From Chloroflexota bacterium (GTDB taxonomy: Bacteria; Chloroflexota; Anaerolineae; Promineifilales; Promineifilaceae): 64,000 bases of DNA. The position numbers were made by a program, and so were the translations under genes. The stretch is from contig JAJRVV010000245.1 of assembly GCA_024277135.1 (NCBI GenBank), forward strand, positions 1 to 64,000, read 5' to 3'. The notes under the pieces were generated by a model. It was not told the origin of the DNA. It was given only the letters and a program-made list of their open reading frames with translations, and searched no databases. Below, piece by piece: positions 1 through 7,446 of the stretch; positions within the stretch are counted from its first letter, which is position 1, and every line of letters starts with the position of its first letter.

Positions 1-205
1 CAATTCCAAATCTAAACGGCGTTTGGTAGGGGCGGGATGGCGCGGTATGACCTTGGCATAAAAAAACAACTTGTTCCGCGCCATCTCGCCCCGATTTCGG
101 CCATTCTCAGGGCGAGATGGGCGGGAGACACCTCCGTTCGCCAAAGACGAGATGATTTCCCGCCCATCCCGCCCCTACGACTGATTTCAGATTTGGAACT
201 GCTGT
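1..205. repeat. Imperfect palindromic element at the 3' end of the methyltransferase gene
   Basis: The left end (about 1-45) and the right end (about 161-201) are imperfect reverse complements, sharing 'ttccaaatct' and 'gtaggggcgggatgg'. A second inverted pair lies inside (about 79-97 and 108-127, around 'cgccatctcgcccc'). The element carries no gene. It overlaps the last ~33 codons of the methyltransferase ORF, so the C-terminus of that protein is encoded by the repeat. The left limit may extend beyond the window. Confidence 0.6.
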
Positions 206-1732
206 CAGATTACCGGCGCTATCCAGTTTGCCGTCGGTAAACGGTTTCTGCCAAACGGTGATGCTTTTACGCAGGGCGCGACGGCCGTATCGGCTCATTT
301 GCTGACTGCTGTTCCCTTTTCTCTGGGGCAGCACAAAAATTTTAACGGGTTTAAATCCTACAGCCTCGGCTAAATTGACGCTTAATAAATCTACCGGAAT
401 AACTTCCCCGGCATAGCGCACATTGTCATTCACGATGGCAACGTGCCCGCCGCGTTCACAGACGCGATACAGCTCGGCAAAGACAAACGTCAATTCGGCG
501 AAGTATTGCCAGATCATCCTGAGTACGCCTTTGTTGTTGATTTGCCCTAATTGGTTGCGTGTGTGCAATGCCTGGTTGATCTCTCGCAACGCTTCATTTT
601 CCTGCCAGATTTTTCTGATCTGTTCAAACCGCGCTTCTTGCCCGATAGAGGCGTAAAATTGTTGCAGCTTGTCCAGTTTTGGCTTATTTTCCACCGTGCA
701 GGAAAGCATATCTTGCCGCAGGCGAAAAATCCCATCTTTCACCTGTAGGTAAGCTAATTCCAGGGCATAGGTTCGGGTGTAATCGTACCGGTTGGCGTAG
801 GGGGGAGAGGTGATGACAGCCTGGAAACGGCCGTCCTCCATGAGCGGGAGCGTATAAAGCACATTGCCCTCAACCAACTCTTGCCGGCTGCTATCCGGTC
901 GGGCCGCTTGTAAACGGCCGACGTCTCGAATGACCTGGTTTAGTTTTTGCAGGAAAGCGTGTGGTACAGTGGGGATTTCGCCTTTGTCAATACCTTTCAC
1001 CGGTTTTTTGCCCTGACCAACGCGAACCTGGTTGCGTTTAATAATTTTTTGGGCGCGGCCGTCCCACCTGAGATATTGTCCATCTTTGCGCGTGTAACTG
1101 ACATCTTCCAGGACGCTCATCAGAATGGCGCGGCAAAGCTGCCGGGTCAGCGGCGACACATCCATTTGCTCAAACCACGCCAGGTAGGCCATGATCACCT
1201 GTTCGTTTTCGGGGGGGAACGCGCTTTCGGTGATGGTCAGGTGGGGGAAAGCGTTGTCAGATGCGGGTGGTTGCTGCTCTTGAATCAGGTCGCGCACGGC
1301 CGTCATCTCTGCCAGATCATAGGCAAACACGGCCGTTTTCGCTTTCCAGGCCAAATGGCAATGGGGCAGCAATTCAATGCCAACCGCGTCAATACCCAAC
1401 ATTTGCGCCGTTAGCAGCGTGGTCCCTGACCCGGCAAAAGGATCGAGGACGCTGTCGCCCGGCGAAATGCCGAATTCTACCAAGAGCAATTCAACCAGTT
1501 GCGCCGAAAACCCTTCCCGGTATTTGATCCAACTGTGTAACGTTTCCGTCTTGTTGGCTTGAAAGCTGACAAGCCGCCGGTTAAAAACATCCGTTAATTG
1601 CAAAAACTGAGCGTACCGCTGTTCCAGTTGCAGCCGCGCCCGTTCATCACACACGCCATTGTGTGAAAACGAGTTTTGGGTTAAGAGGAGAGGCGGTTCT
1701 GCCAGAATGTTAGGAAGAGCCAATTGTCGCAT
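107..1732 (-). CDS. Site-specific DNA methyltransferase (N4-C/N6-A type)
   Basis: An amino-group DNA methyltransferase of about 541 aa. The SAM-binding motif 'DPFAGSGTT' lies near residues 97-105. The catalytic motif 'TSPPYANRYDY' lies near residue 308. Motif I precedes motif IV, and a ~200-residue stretch between them may carry target recognition. The SPPY form is most often seen in N4-cytosine enzymes, but the modified base cannot be fixed here. The ORF track starts 28 codons earlier, but that extension is translated from a decayed piece of the WYL regulator gene (see 1769-1863), so I chose ATG 1732. A -10-like TACAAT sits six bases upstream of this ATG and no ribosome binding site is visible. 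The last ~33 codons come from a palindromic repeat. No restriction endonuclease is visible; the left neighbour lies outside the window. Confidence 0.8.
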   Translation of the reverse strand: MRQLALPNILAEPPLLLTQNSFSHNGVCDERARLQLEQRYAQFLQLTDVFNRRLVSFQANKTETLHSWIKYREGFSAQLVELLLVEFGISPGDSVLDPFAGSGTTLLTAQMLGIDAVGIELLPHCHLAWKAKTAVFAYDLAEMTAVRDLIQEQQPPASDNAFPHLTITESAFPPENEQVIMAYLAWFEQMDVSPLTRQLCRAILMSVLEDVSYTRKDGQYLRWDGRAQKIIKRNQVRVGQGKKPVKGIDKGEIPTVPHAFLQKLNQVIRDVGRLQAARPDSSRQELVEGNVLYTLPLMEDGRFQAVITSPPYANRYDYTRTYALELAYLQVKDGIFRLRQDMLSCTVENKPKLDKLQQFYASIGQEARFEQIRKIWQENEALREINQALHTRNQLGQINNKGVLRMIWQYFAELTFVFAELYRVCERGGHVAIVNDNVRYAGEVIPVDLLSVNLAEAVGFKPVKIFVLPQRKGNSSQQMSRYGRRALRKSITVWQKPFTDGKLDSAGNLTAVPNLKSVVGAGWAGNHLVFGERRCLPPISP

Positions 1733-1738
1733 GAGGTT

Positions 1739-1744
1739 ATTGTA
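1739..1744 (-). promoter_or_regulatory. -10 box of methyltransferase gene (leaderless arrangement)
   Basis: TACAAT on the minus strand, then six bases (AACCTC), then the ATG at 1732. No Shine-Dalgarno sequence and no convincing -35 box. The spacing matches the two BrnT promoters in this window. Confidence 0.45.
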
Positions 1745-1768
1745 GCATGATTTGATTTGACCGTCGGC

Positions 1769-1863
1769 ATCATCAGCCGGGTGCAAGATCAGCCGGACGG
1801 CCGTCGCCAATTCCACGTGTTGGAAAAAATCGTCGAAGGGTGGGGGAACGGCCGTAAGGTCAA
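1769..1863 (+). pseudogene. 95-bp fragment of a WYL regulator gene
   Basis: These 95 bases match 3174-3268, inside the intact WYL gene, with 7 mismatches by eye and no gaps. The fragment starts at the shared string 'atcatca'. Just before it, 1755-1775 is identical to 2723-2743 (21 bp), upstream of the WYL gene. It is therefore a relic of a duplicated and rearranged WYL locus joined to the methyltransferase 5' flank. Confidence 0.8.
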
Positions 1864-1902
1864 CAGACTGGATCGGTATCAGTTTTTTTCACATACTACA
1901 TT

Positions 1903-2139
1903 TTATTGCGTTGCATGATGCACAGCGTACTCATCTAATAAGCGGCGAATCATTTTCTGATACGGGACATGATGTTTCTCCGCTTCTTGTTTGAAAAATT
2001 CGATACTAACTCTGCTTAAAGCTATTGTTACCTTGACCGTTTCTTCTCTAAACGCTAATTCTTCTGGTGATGGAAGAAAATCCGCAATAACTTTAACCTT
2101 TCCGATTGGCCCGTTTTCATAATTGATTCTGTTCTTCAT
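1903..2139 (-). CDS. brnA: BrnA-type antitoxin (ribbon-helix-helix)
   Basis: A 78-aa protein encoded directly downstream of and overlapping (23 bp) the BrnT-type toxin gene, which is the canonical toxin-first order of brnTA. In this family the antitoxin neutralises BrnT and binds the operon promoter through a ribbon-helix-helix domain. The C-terminal half, 'KVTIALSRVSIEFFKQEAEKH', has the short beta strand plus helices expected of CopG/BrnA folds. The start at ATG 2139 ('MKNRIN') is preferred to the upstream in-frame start in the ORF track, because the latter would overlap most of the toxin C-terminus. Function is inferred from partner and fold; sequence similarity to BrnA proper is modest. 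Confidence 0.7.
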   Translation of the reverse strand: MKNRINYENGPIGKVKVIADFLPSPEELAFREETVKVTIALSRVSIEFFKQEAEKHHVPYQKMIRRLLDEYAVHHATQ

Positions 2140-2413
2140 AGATTTGTTTTCCTTTACGCCAGTAACCAGCTCCAAAAATTCGTATTCGATCATTACGATA
2201 AGTAAACCGCACTGTCAAAATTCCGTTACCGATTTTACCGAGACAATAGTATCGTCTTTCAGTTTCGGTACTATGAGACAAGTCATCCAAAATGATACGA
2301 TCGGGATCGGCAAATGCGTATTGAGCCAGAGCAAATGGAACGCTATGCTTTTTCCGATTTAATTCGTCTTTATCATCATCCCATTCAAATGATGAAGATT
2401 GCCTTGCACTCAT
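2117..2413 (-). CDS. brnT: BrnT-family ribonuclease toxin
   Basis: A 98-aa protein of the BrnT/DUF497 family (RelE-like ribonuclease toxins). Family hallmarks are visible: an N-terminal 'FEWDDDKDELNRKKHSVPF' segment, the central 'ETERRYYCLGKIGNGILTVRFTYR', and a late 'RIFGAGYWRKGKQIYEE' segment corresponding to the family's 'R.I.AR.A...E...Y' region. Here GAGYWRK replaces the usual S-A-R-x-A, so part of the usual active surface may differ. It is first in an operon with the antitoxin gene. A good promoter (TTGCCA, 17 bp, TATAGT) ends six bases before the ATG, so the mRNA is probably leaderless. A second BrnT/BrnA pair lies at 9.5-10.0 kb. Confidence 0.85.
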   Translation of the reverse strand: MSARQSSSFEWDDDKDELNRKKHSVPFALAQYAFADPDRIILDDLSHSTETERRYYCLGKIGNGILTVRFTYRNDRIRIFGAGYWRKGKQIYEEQNQL

Positions 2414-2419
2414 GTTAAC

Positions 2420-2448
2420 ACTATATTACAAGTATGGCTGTATGGCAA
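2420..2448 (-). promoter_or_regulatory. Sigma70-like promoter of the first brnTA operon
   Basis: On the minus strand: -35 TTGCCA (2443-2448), 17-bp spacer, -10 TATAGT (2420-2425), then six bases (GTTAAC) and the brnT ATG at 2413. Transcription would begin at or next to the start codon. Confidence 0.75.
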
Positions 2449-2526
2449 TACGTTTGTATGGCGTCGGAGATGTGAGGCTTAATGTTCTTGGCATGATGTT
2501 AGACCTACTTGCTCATGCTAACTATC

Positions 2527-2637
2527 AGATTCAGTAGATCAAGATTTTCGCCACGAATGCCACGAATTACACGAAAAACACGTTCTTAATTCGTGAAATT
2601 TGTGCAATTCGTGGCAGATTTTGGATCTACTGAGATT
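2527..2637. mobile_element. 101-bp inverted-repeat element, copy 1, with AGATT direct repeats
   Basis: The element (2532-2632) starts CAGTAGATC and ends GATCTACTG, which are exact reverse complements. The interior is also partly palindromic ('ccacgaattacacga' against 'tcgtgaaatttgtgcaattcgtgg'). It is flanked by AGATT on both sides (2527-2531, 2633-2637), like a 5-bp target-site duplication. It carries no ORF. Copy 2 at 35112-35212 differs at one base; copy 3 is at 50973-51072. It is MITE-like: probably mobilised in trans by a transposase not present here. Confidence 0.85.
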
Positions 2638-2743
2638 ACTGGCATTGTTCAGTTTGCCGTCGGTAAGCAGTTTCTGCCAAATGGTGATGCTTTTACGCCA
2701 GGCGTGACGGCCGTATCAACTCATTTGACCGTCGGCATCATCA
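2634..2743 (-). pseudogene. Relic of the methyltransferase 3' end plus its 5' flank
   Basis: 2634-2726 aligns with 208-300 (coding for the methyltransferase C-terminus) without gaps, 80 of 93 bases by eye. It is joined directly to a 21-bp string (2723-2743) identical to 1755-1775, which lies upstream of the intact methyltransferase start. A second copy of the methyltransferase gene therefore seems to have lost everything between. The intergenic stretch 2414-2807 holds this relic, the 101-bp element and the brnTA promoter, and no intact gene. Confidence 0.75.
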
Positions 2744-2807
2744 AGTGGTAAAATTTAGAACATAAGGTCTAAAAACACAAGCTCGACGTTCACGCATCAA
2801 GAAACCC

Positions 2808-3776
2808 ATGTCACGATTAGCGTCCCGCACCGCCCGATTGCGGCAGATAGAAGAATTGCTGTTGGTTTCCCCGACAGGGTTGAAGGCGGCCGAGATCGCC
2901 GGCCGGTTGGGGGTGGATCGGCGCACCATCTATCGGGACATTGATTTTTTGTGCGACCAGAAGCTGCCGATATGGCAGGAAAACGGCCGTTTCGGCATCA
3001 ATCGCGCCGGTTATCAAGCCAACGTCCGCCTCACCTTCCACGAAGCCACCGCGTTGGTCATGGCCGGGCTGCTGCTCTCCCGCACCGTCAGCGATTATGA
3101 CCTGCACGTAGCCGCCGCCCTGCGAAAACTGGCGGCCGTCTTCCCGCCTAACCTGGTCGCCCACCTGGAACGTATCATCAGCCGGGTGCAAGATCAGCCG
3201 GACGGCCGTCGCCAGCTCCACATTCTGGAAAAAATCGTCGAAGGGTGGGGAACCGGCCGTAAGGTCAAAGTCGGCTACCGTTCCCCTCGCAGCGGCAAAC
3301 TGCGCCTGCGCATTCTGGCTCCCTATGCCCTGGAACCCACCCCGTCCGGCATCTACGTCATCGGTCATGACGAGTGGGCCGAAGACATCCGCACCTTCAA
3401 ACTGGATCGGCTGGAAAGCGCCGTCATCCTCAAGAAGCAGTACGCCATCCCCGAAAATTTCGACCTGTCCGCCCGCCTCAAAACCGGCTGGCGCATCATG
3501 GCCGGGGACGCCCAGACAGAAGTCGCCCTCCGCTTCACCCCGGAGATGACCTCCCGCGTCCGGGAGCGGCGCTGGCACGCCAGCGAAACCTGGGAGACGC
3601 TGCCCGACGGCGGCTGCCTCCTCCGCGTCAAAGTAGCCGACCCCCGCGAAATGCAGCCCTGGATTCGCAGTTGGGGCGCGGCGGTGGAACTGCTGGCCCC
3701 GGAGTGGCTACGGGCGCAAATCGGGGAAGAACTGCGGCAGGCGGCGGCGCGGTATTGTGACAAGGTGAAGGGGTGA
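2808..3776 (+). CDS. WYL-domain transcriptional regulator
   Basis: A 322-aa DNA-binding regulator. Residues ~5-60 form a DeoR-type winged helix-turn-helix ('RQIEELLLVSPTGLKAAEIAGRLGVDRRTIYRDIDFL'). The central and C-terminal parts form a WYL domain ('KVGYRSPRSGKLRLRILAPYALEPTPSGIYVIGHDE', then 'RTFKLDRLESAVIL') and a WCX extension. WYL domains are thought to sense nucleic acids or nucleotides and often sit near defence or repair genes. The context here, methyltransferase plus toxin-antitoxin, fits that but does not prove it. A 95-bp relic of this gene sits at 1769-1863. The stop codon abuts that of murE (convergent, no gap). Confidence 0.9.
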   Translation: MSRLASRTARLRQIEELLLVSPTGLKAAEIAGRLGVDRRTIYRDIDFLCDQKLPIWQENGRFGINRAGYQANVRLTFHEATALVMAGLLLSRTVSDYDLHVAAALRKLAAVFPPNLVAHLERIISRVQDQPDGRRQLHILEKIVEGWGTGRKVKVGYRSPRSGKLRLRILAPYALEPTPSGIYVIGHDEWAEDIRTFKLDRLESAVILKKQYAIPENFDLSARLKTGWRIMAGDAQTEVALRFTPEMTSRVRERRWHASETWETLPDGGCLLRVKVADPREMQPWIRSWGAAVELLAPEWLRAQIGEELRQAAARYCDKVKG

Positions 3777-5444
3777 TTACCTTGTCGCCTTGTCGCCGTG
3801 CCATCTTCTCATCCCATCAAAAGTCGGCAGCCCCAAATCCACCATCGGCCGTCCCGCCAGGAAAGCGTCCAGCGCGGCGCGAGTGGCTTCCCGGTCGTCC
3901 CAGGGATACTCTGTTTTGCCGAAACAGATAGATTGTTCGTGCCCCTTGCCGCAAATCAACACCAGATCGTCAGGGTGGGCCAGCGTCAGCGCCAGGTAGA
4001 TGGCCTGCCCCCGGTCGGGGATGCGCCAGAACGTTTTGCCTTCAATTCCCCCCTCATTTTGCGCCCCCTGCGCCATCAACGCCAGAATCTCGTCCAGCGG
4101 CTCGGCGCGCGGGTCTTCGGCGGTGAGGATGGTCAGGTCGGCGTCGCGGGCGGAAATCTCGGCCATGATGCGCCGTTTCTCCACGTCCCGCTGCCCGGCG
4201 CTGCCGAAAACGGTGATCACCCGTCCCGCCGTCATTTGCCGGGCGACGGCGATGGCTTTTTCCAGGGAGATGGGGGTGTGGGCGAAATCCACCATCACCT
4301 GGAAGAGCTGGCCCCGGTCAATCCGCTCCATGCGGCCGCTGATGGGGGGCACACTTTCCAATCCGGCTGCAATGCGTTCCGGGGGGATGTTCAGAGCCAC
4401 GGCCGTACCCGCCGCCGCCAGCATGTTATACACGTTAAATTCGCCCACCAGCGGGGAAGCGATGGCCGTCTCTGTCCCGTCGGGCAGCGTCAGGGTGAAA
4501 TGCGTTTTGCCCGGCGCGTGCCGGACGTCGTCGGCGGTGATGCCGGCGGGTTGGCGCAGGGCGTAGCTGAGGCGGCGCAGGCCGGGGATGGCAGCCAGAC
4601 GGCCGTATGACCCATCATCCCGGTTGAGAACGGCCGTCGGCGGCGCGGCCCGCTTGCGCCGGCTGGCGTTTGGCGGCAGGGCGCGGACGGCCGTCATCGC
4701 AAACAGCCGTTGCTTGGCCGCAAAATAATTCTCCCAGGAGCCGTGAATGTCCAGGTGTTCGTGGCTGATGTTGGTGACGATGGCGATGTCGTAGGCGACG
4801 GCCGTCACCCGGCCCAAAGCCAGCGCGTGCGACGTCGTCTCCAACACCACATGCGTCAGCCCGGCGTCCGCCATCCGCCGCAAATAATGGTGGATGAGGG
4901 GCGCTTCCGGCGTGGTGACGTGCAGCGGCAGCGCTTCCTCCACATCGCCGATGATGGCTTTGATGGTGGAGAGCATCCCCGTTTTGCGCCCGGCGGCTTG
5001 CAAGACGGCGTGGATGATCTGGCTGGTGGAGCTTTTGCCGTCGGTGCCGGTGACGCCGATGACGACCAGTTCGTGGCTGGGGAAGCCGTACCAGGCGGCG
5101 GCCAGCCAGGCGATAGCCGCCGCCGTGTCGGGGACGGTGACGTACAGCACGTCCGGCGGCAGAGCCAGACCCAATTCCGCTGCCGGGCGCTGGGCGACGA
5201 TGACGCGCGCTCCTTTGGCAATGGCCTGGGGGATGTAGCTGTGGGCGTCGCTCCACACCGCGCCGTCGCCGCGCAAGCGCAGGCGAGCCACGAAGCACGC
5301 CCCCGATTCCAGCGCCCGTGTGTCGTCGGTGAGCTGGGTCAGGGGGATGTCCGCACCGTCGTACTCAGGGGGTTGGGCGTGGCTGGTTCCGGCGACGGCT
5401 GCCCCCCAATCCGCCAGCAGTTGTTTCCAGGAATGTCGTTTCAT
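3777..5444 (-). CDS. murE: UDP-N-acetylmuramyl-tripeptide synthetase (MurE)
   Basis: A 555-aa cytoplasmic Mur ligase adding the third amino acid of the peptidoglycan stem peptide. Domains in order: an N-terminal UDP-substrate domain with 'DTRALESGACFVA'; the ATP-binding loop 'GVTGTDGKSS' (residues ~131-139); 'TTPEAPLIHHYL' and 'ETTSHALALGR', both typical of MurE; 'TNISHEHLDIHGSWENY'; and a C-terminal ligase domain with 'ILTAEDPRAEPLDEI' and 'CGKGHEQ'. The loop where meso-DAP enzymes have DNPR reads EDPR here, so the amino acid added (DAP, Lys or Orn) cannot be called. The gene lies 10 bp downstream of the DUF711 gene on the same strand and is probably cotranscribed with it. Its stop directly abuts that of the WYL gene. 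Confidence 0.93.
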   Translation of the reverse strand: MKRHSWKQLLADWGAAVAGTSHAQPPEYDGADIPLTQLTDDTRALESGACFVARLRLRGDGAVWSDAHSYIPQAIAKGARVIVAQRPAAELGLALPPDVLYVTVPDTAAAIAWLAAAWYGFPSHELVVIGVTGTDGKSSTSQIIHAVLQAAGRKTGMLSTIKAIIGDVEEALPLHVTTPEAPLIHHYLRRMADAGLTHVVLETTSHALALGRVTAVAYDIAIVTNISHEHLDIHGSWENYFAAKQRLFAMTAVRALPPNASRRKRAAPPTAVLNRDDGSYGRLAAIPGLRRLSYALRQPAGITADDVRHAPGKTHFTLTLPDGTETAIASPLVGEFNVYNMLAAAGTAVALNIPPERIAAGLESVPPISGRMERIDRGQLFQVMVDFAHTPISLEKAIAVARQMTAGRVITVFGSAGQRDVEKRRIMAEISARDADLTILTAEDPRAEPLDEILALMAQGAQNEGGIEGKTFWRIPDRGQAIYLALTLAHPDDLVLICGKGHEQSICFGKTEYPWDDREATRAALDAFLAGRPMVDLGLPTFDGMRRWHGDKATR

Positions 5445-5454
5445 CGTTATCTGT

Positions 5455-6642
5455 TTACCGTTGATTGTTGATTGTTTCGATTGAAATCAGCGACGGCCGC
5501 GCCAGCAAACCGCGCACCCCATCCCCACGTACAGCCATCACCCGGCTGTCGGCGAAGTAGGGGAAATCAAACCGCGCCGGATCGCCGGCTCTGAGACTGG
5601 GCAGAGGCATCAGCCGCGCCGTCAGCGGTTTATCCAGACGGACGGCCAGCGCCGCCACGTCCAGCAAAATGCCGGTTAGCGCCGCCTCATCCACATCGCC
5701 GGGCAGGGGAATGGTGTCCAGCCCCACGCCGCAAACAGCCGAGTACGCCAGTAAATCCGTCACCCTTAACTGTCCCTCGGCGGCGCGGCGGGCCAGTATC
5801 GTATCTTCCAGCACCGGCAGCATCAGCCCGGAGAAGCCGCAGCGGGGGAAATCGGCGCGAGCGATGGCCTCGGTGATGAAGGCGGCGGTGAAGAGGCTGC
5901 CCGGCGCGCCCACGTGGGGCAGCCCCAACGCTTCCATGGCGCCGCCCAGGCTTTTGTCTTCTGTGGGAAAGGGGGCCAGCGAGAAATCTATGCCGCCGAA
6001 GGGGATGGCGTGTTGTTGGGCCAGTTCGGCGGCCGCTGCCGTCAGTTCGGCGGCGGCCTGTTCGATGGCCTGCACCAGATTACGCCGCGCCTCGTCCAGC
6101 GAATCTGCTTTTTGGAAGGCGGTGACGGCCAGGTCGGCGGCTTCGATGGCGAGGGCGAAGCGGGGCGGGCCGCCAGCGTGGTAAGCGACGGGGAAGAAGG
6201 GGGAACCGGGCGGGCAGTTGGCGATGGCCGCCAGGTACAAATTGCCGAAGCCGTTCTCCATCAGACGACTGACCTGCCGGATGACGCCTGCCGTTTGTTG
6301 ACACCGTTCCAGAGAGAGACGGCCGCGCCCATCGGCGATCTCGATGGCGGCAAACAGGGCGTCGCTGGCGGCGAGGAGTGCCGGGATGCGGCTCACCCAA
6401 TCGGCGGCGTGGCGTAGCAGCGCCGGCCCCAGGCTGATGTAGTCGGCGCCGGCGGCTTGCCAGCCGGCGGCGAATGGGGCGGGGTCGGCGTCGGCTGGCT
6501 GCCAGTCGGGGAAGGGGGGCAGGGCCAGCCGGGCGGTTTGCACGGGGTAGGAAAAGGCGGCGCGGGCGGATTGGTAGAAGCGGGCGGCCGTTTCCCGGCT
6601 GAAGTCGGGTTCACAAAAGAGGGTGACGGATCGGATTTCCAT
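5455..6642 (-). CDS. DUF711 (UPF0210) family protein
   Basis: A protein of ~395 aa matching the DUF711/UPF0210 family, whose members have a pyruvate-formate-lyase-like fold and unknown function. Recognisable segments are 'GGIDFSLAPFPTEDKSLGGAMEALG', 'FSGLMLPVLEDTILARRA', 'SAVCGVGLDTIPLPGD' and the C-terminal 'RLMPLPSLRAGDPARFDFPYF'. The start at ATG 6642 ('MEIRSV') is chosen over the upstream in-frame ATG at 6690, because family members begin near this MxIRxxT motif. It is the first gene of a likely two-gene operon with murE, ten bases downstream. Its role beside cell-wall synthesis is not known. Confidence 0.85.
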   Translation of the reverse strand: MEIRSVTLFCEPDFSRETAARFYQSARAAFSYPVQTARLALPPFPDWQPADADPAPFAAGWQAAGADYISLGPALLRHAADWVSRIPALLAASDALFAAIEIADGRGRLSLERCQQTAGVIRQVSRLMENGFGNLYLAAIANCPPGSPFFPVAYHAGGPPRFALAIEAADLAVTAFQKADSLDEARRNLVQAIEQAAAELTAAAAELAQQHAIPFGGIDFSLAPFPTEDKSLGGAMEALGLPHVGAPGSLFTAAFITEAIARADFPRCGFSGLMLPVLEDTILARRAAEGQLRVTDLLAYSAVCGVGLDTIPLPGDVDEAALTGILLDVAALAVRLDKPLTARLMPLPSLRAGDPARFDFPYFADSRVMAVRGDGVRGLLARPSLISIETINNQR

Positions 6643-6708
6643 GTGCGTGTCCTCGTAGTTGACAGAATGTACAAGCTCGTTAGAATCCATTCAATCTCAA
6701 AAAAACGA

Positions 6709-6799
6709 GTAACTACTAACGCTCTGGCCGGTCTCCCGACCGAGCCGGCGGGGTGGCGCGGTGGGGACACCGGCCACAGCCGAGAGGCTTGGTAGTTAC
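6709..6799. repeat. Imperfect palindrome in the divergent promoter region
   Basis: The left arm begins 'gtaactactaacgctctggc' and the right arm ends 'gccgagaggcttggtagtta' plus c. The arms are imperfect reverse complements sharing GTAACTAC and TGGCCGGT, with a GC-rich centre. It lies between the divergent DUF711 and 187-aa hypothetical genes. Short 'aaaaacga' strings flank both sides. No ORF. Confidence 0.5.
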
Positions 6800-6882
6800 A
6801 AAAACGAAAAACGAAAAACGTAAGGGTGGTTTTTGCGCTTGAATCTTTATGTTTTTGTTTTCCTCATTGGAATTCTACCTGT

Positions 6883-7446
6883 ATGTTAGCTGAAAACGAA
6901 GAACTAGGAACTGAAACTGCGCCAGAAAAAGTGAATGAGCGCCCAACTGAGCTTGACGAAGAATTAGAAACCGAAACTGCGTCAGAAAAGGTGAATGAGC
7001 GCCCAACCAAGCTCTCAGAACCGACGCCCAACCTCTCTGAGCCAGAAGTGGCTGATGAACCGGAAAAGCCGACGCCTAAACCGAAACCAGTCCGGCGCAA
7101 AAGTGCGCCATCATTGAAGCAGGTGGTGAACTGGTTTGCGGCGTGCGCGCGTTGCAGCTTTTTCCTGGCTGGTTATAAAACGGCCGTTGGCGCAGACGCA
7201 TTGGATGAGGCTGCCGGCGACAGCCATGCTGGCTGGCTGACATTGGCCTGGAACCAGGCGGTGTGTTCGCTGGTGCATAAATCTTATGGCAGCCGCCTGG
7301 ACATGGATTGTTACCATTATGACGGGATTTGCCCCGACTGCCGCCGTCATTTTTCCTTTCGGGGAGCGGTTGAAGAGGATGAACGCAACAGTTTTCAGAT
7401 TGAGTTGAAACCCCGCGCCGGCCGGCGAATTGATTTTGGATTTTAG
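6883..7446 (+). CDS. Hypothetical protein with acidic repeats and Cys pairs
   Basis: A 187-aa protein that I do not recognise. The N-terminal third is acidic and repetitive, with two copies of 'ETETA.EKVNERPT' about 20 residues apart, followed by a Pro/Lys-rich linker. The C-terminal ~110 residues look globular and carry 'CARC', an isolated Cys-Ser, 'DMDCYHYDGICPDCRRHF', so a zinc site using four of these cysteines is plausible. The ORF could start 19 codons earlier (6826), but the segment before ATG 6883 reads like untranslated sequence. The stop overlaps the end of the convergent trmH-like gene by four bases. Function unknown. Confidence 0.6.
   Translation: MLAENEELGTETAPEKVNERPTELDEELETETASEKVNERPTKLSEPTPNLSEPEVADEPEKPTPKPKPVRRKSAPSLKQVVNWFAACARCSFFLAGYKTAVGADALDEAAGDSHAGWLTLAWNQAVCSLVHKSYGSRLDMDCYHYDGICPDCRRHFSFRGAVEEDERNSFQIELKPRAGRRIDFGF

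Noticed and set aside
37-240. 67-aa plus-strand ORF at the window start
   Set aside because: Lies within a palindromic repeat and has no domain.
1733-1816. N-terminal 28 residues of the methyltransferase ORF as real protein
   Set aside because: Encoded by the WYL relic and its junction; a -10 box and a later ATG give a better start.
2817-3578. 253-aa minus-strand ORF over the WYL gene
   Set aside because: Shadow of a GC-rich gene. It repeats a string from the methyltransferase ORF extension only because of the 95-bp WYL relic.
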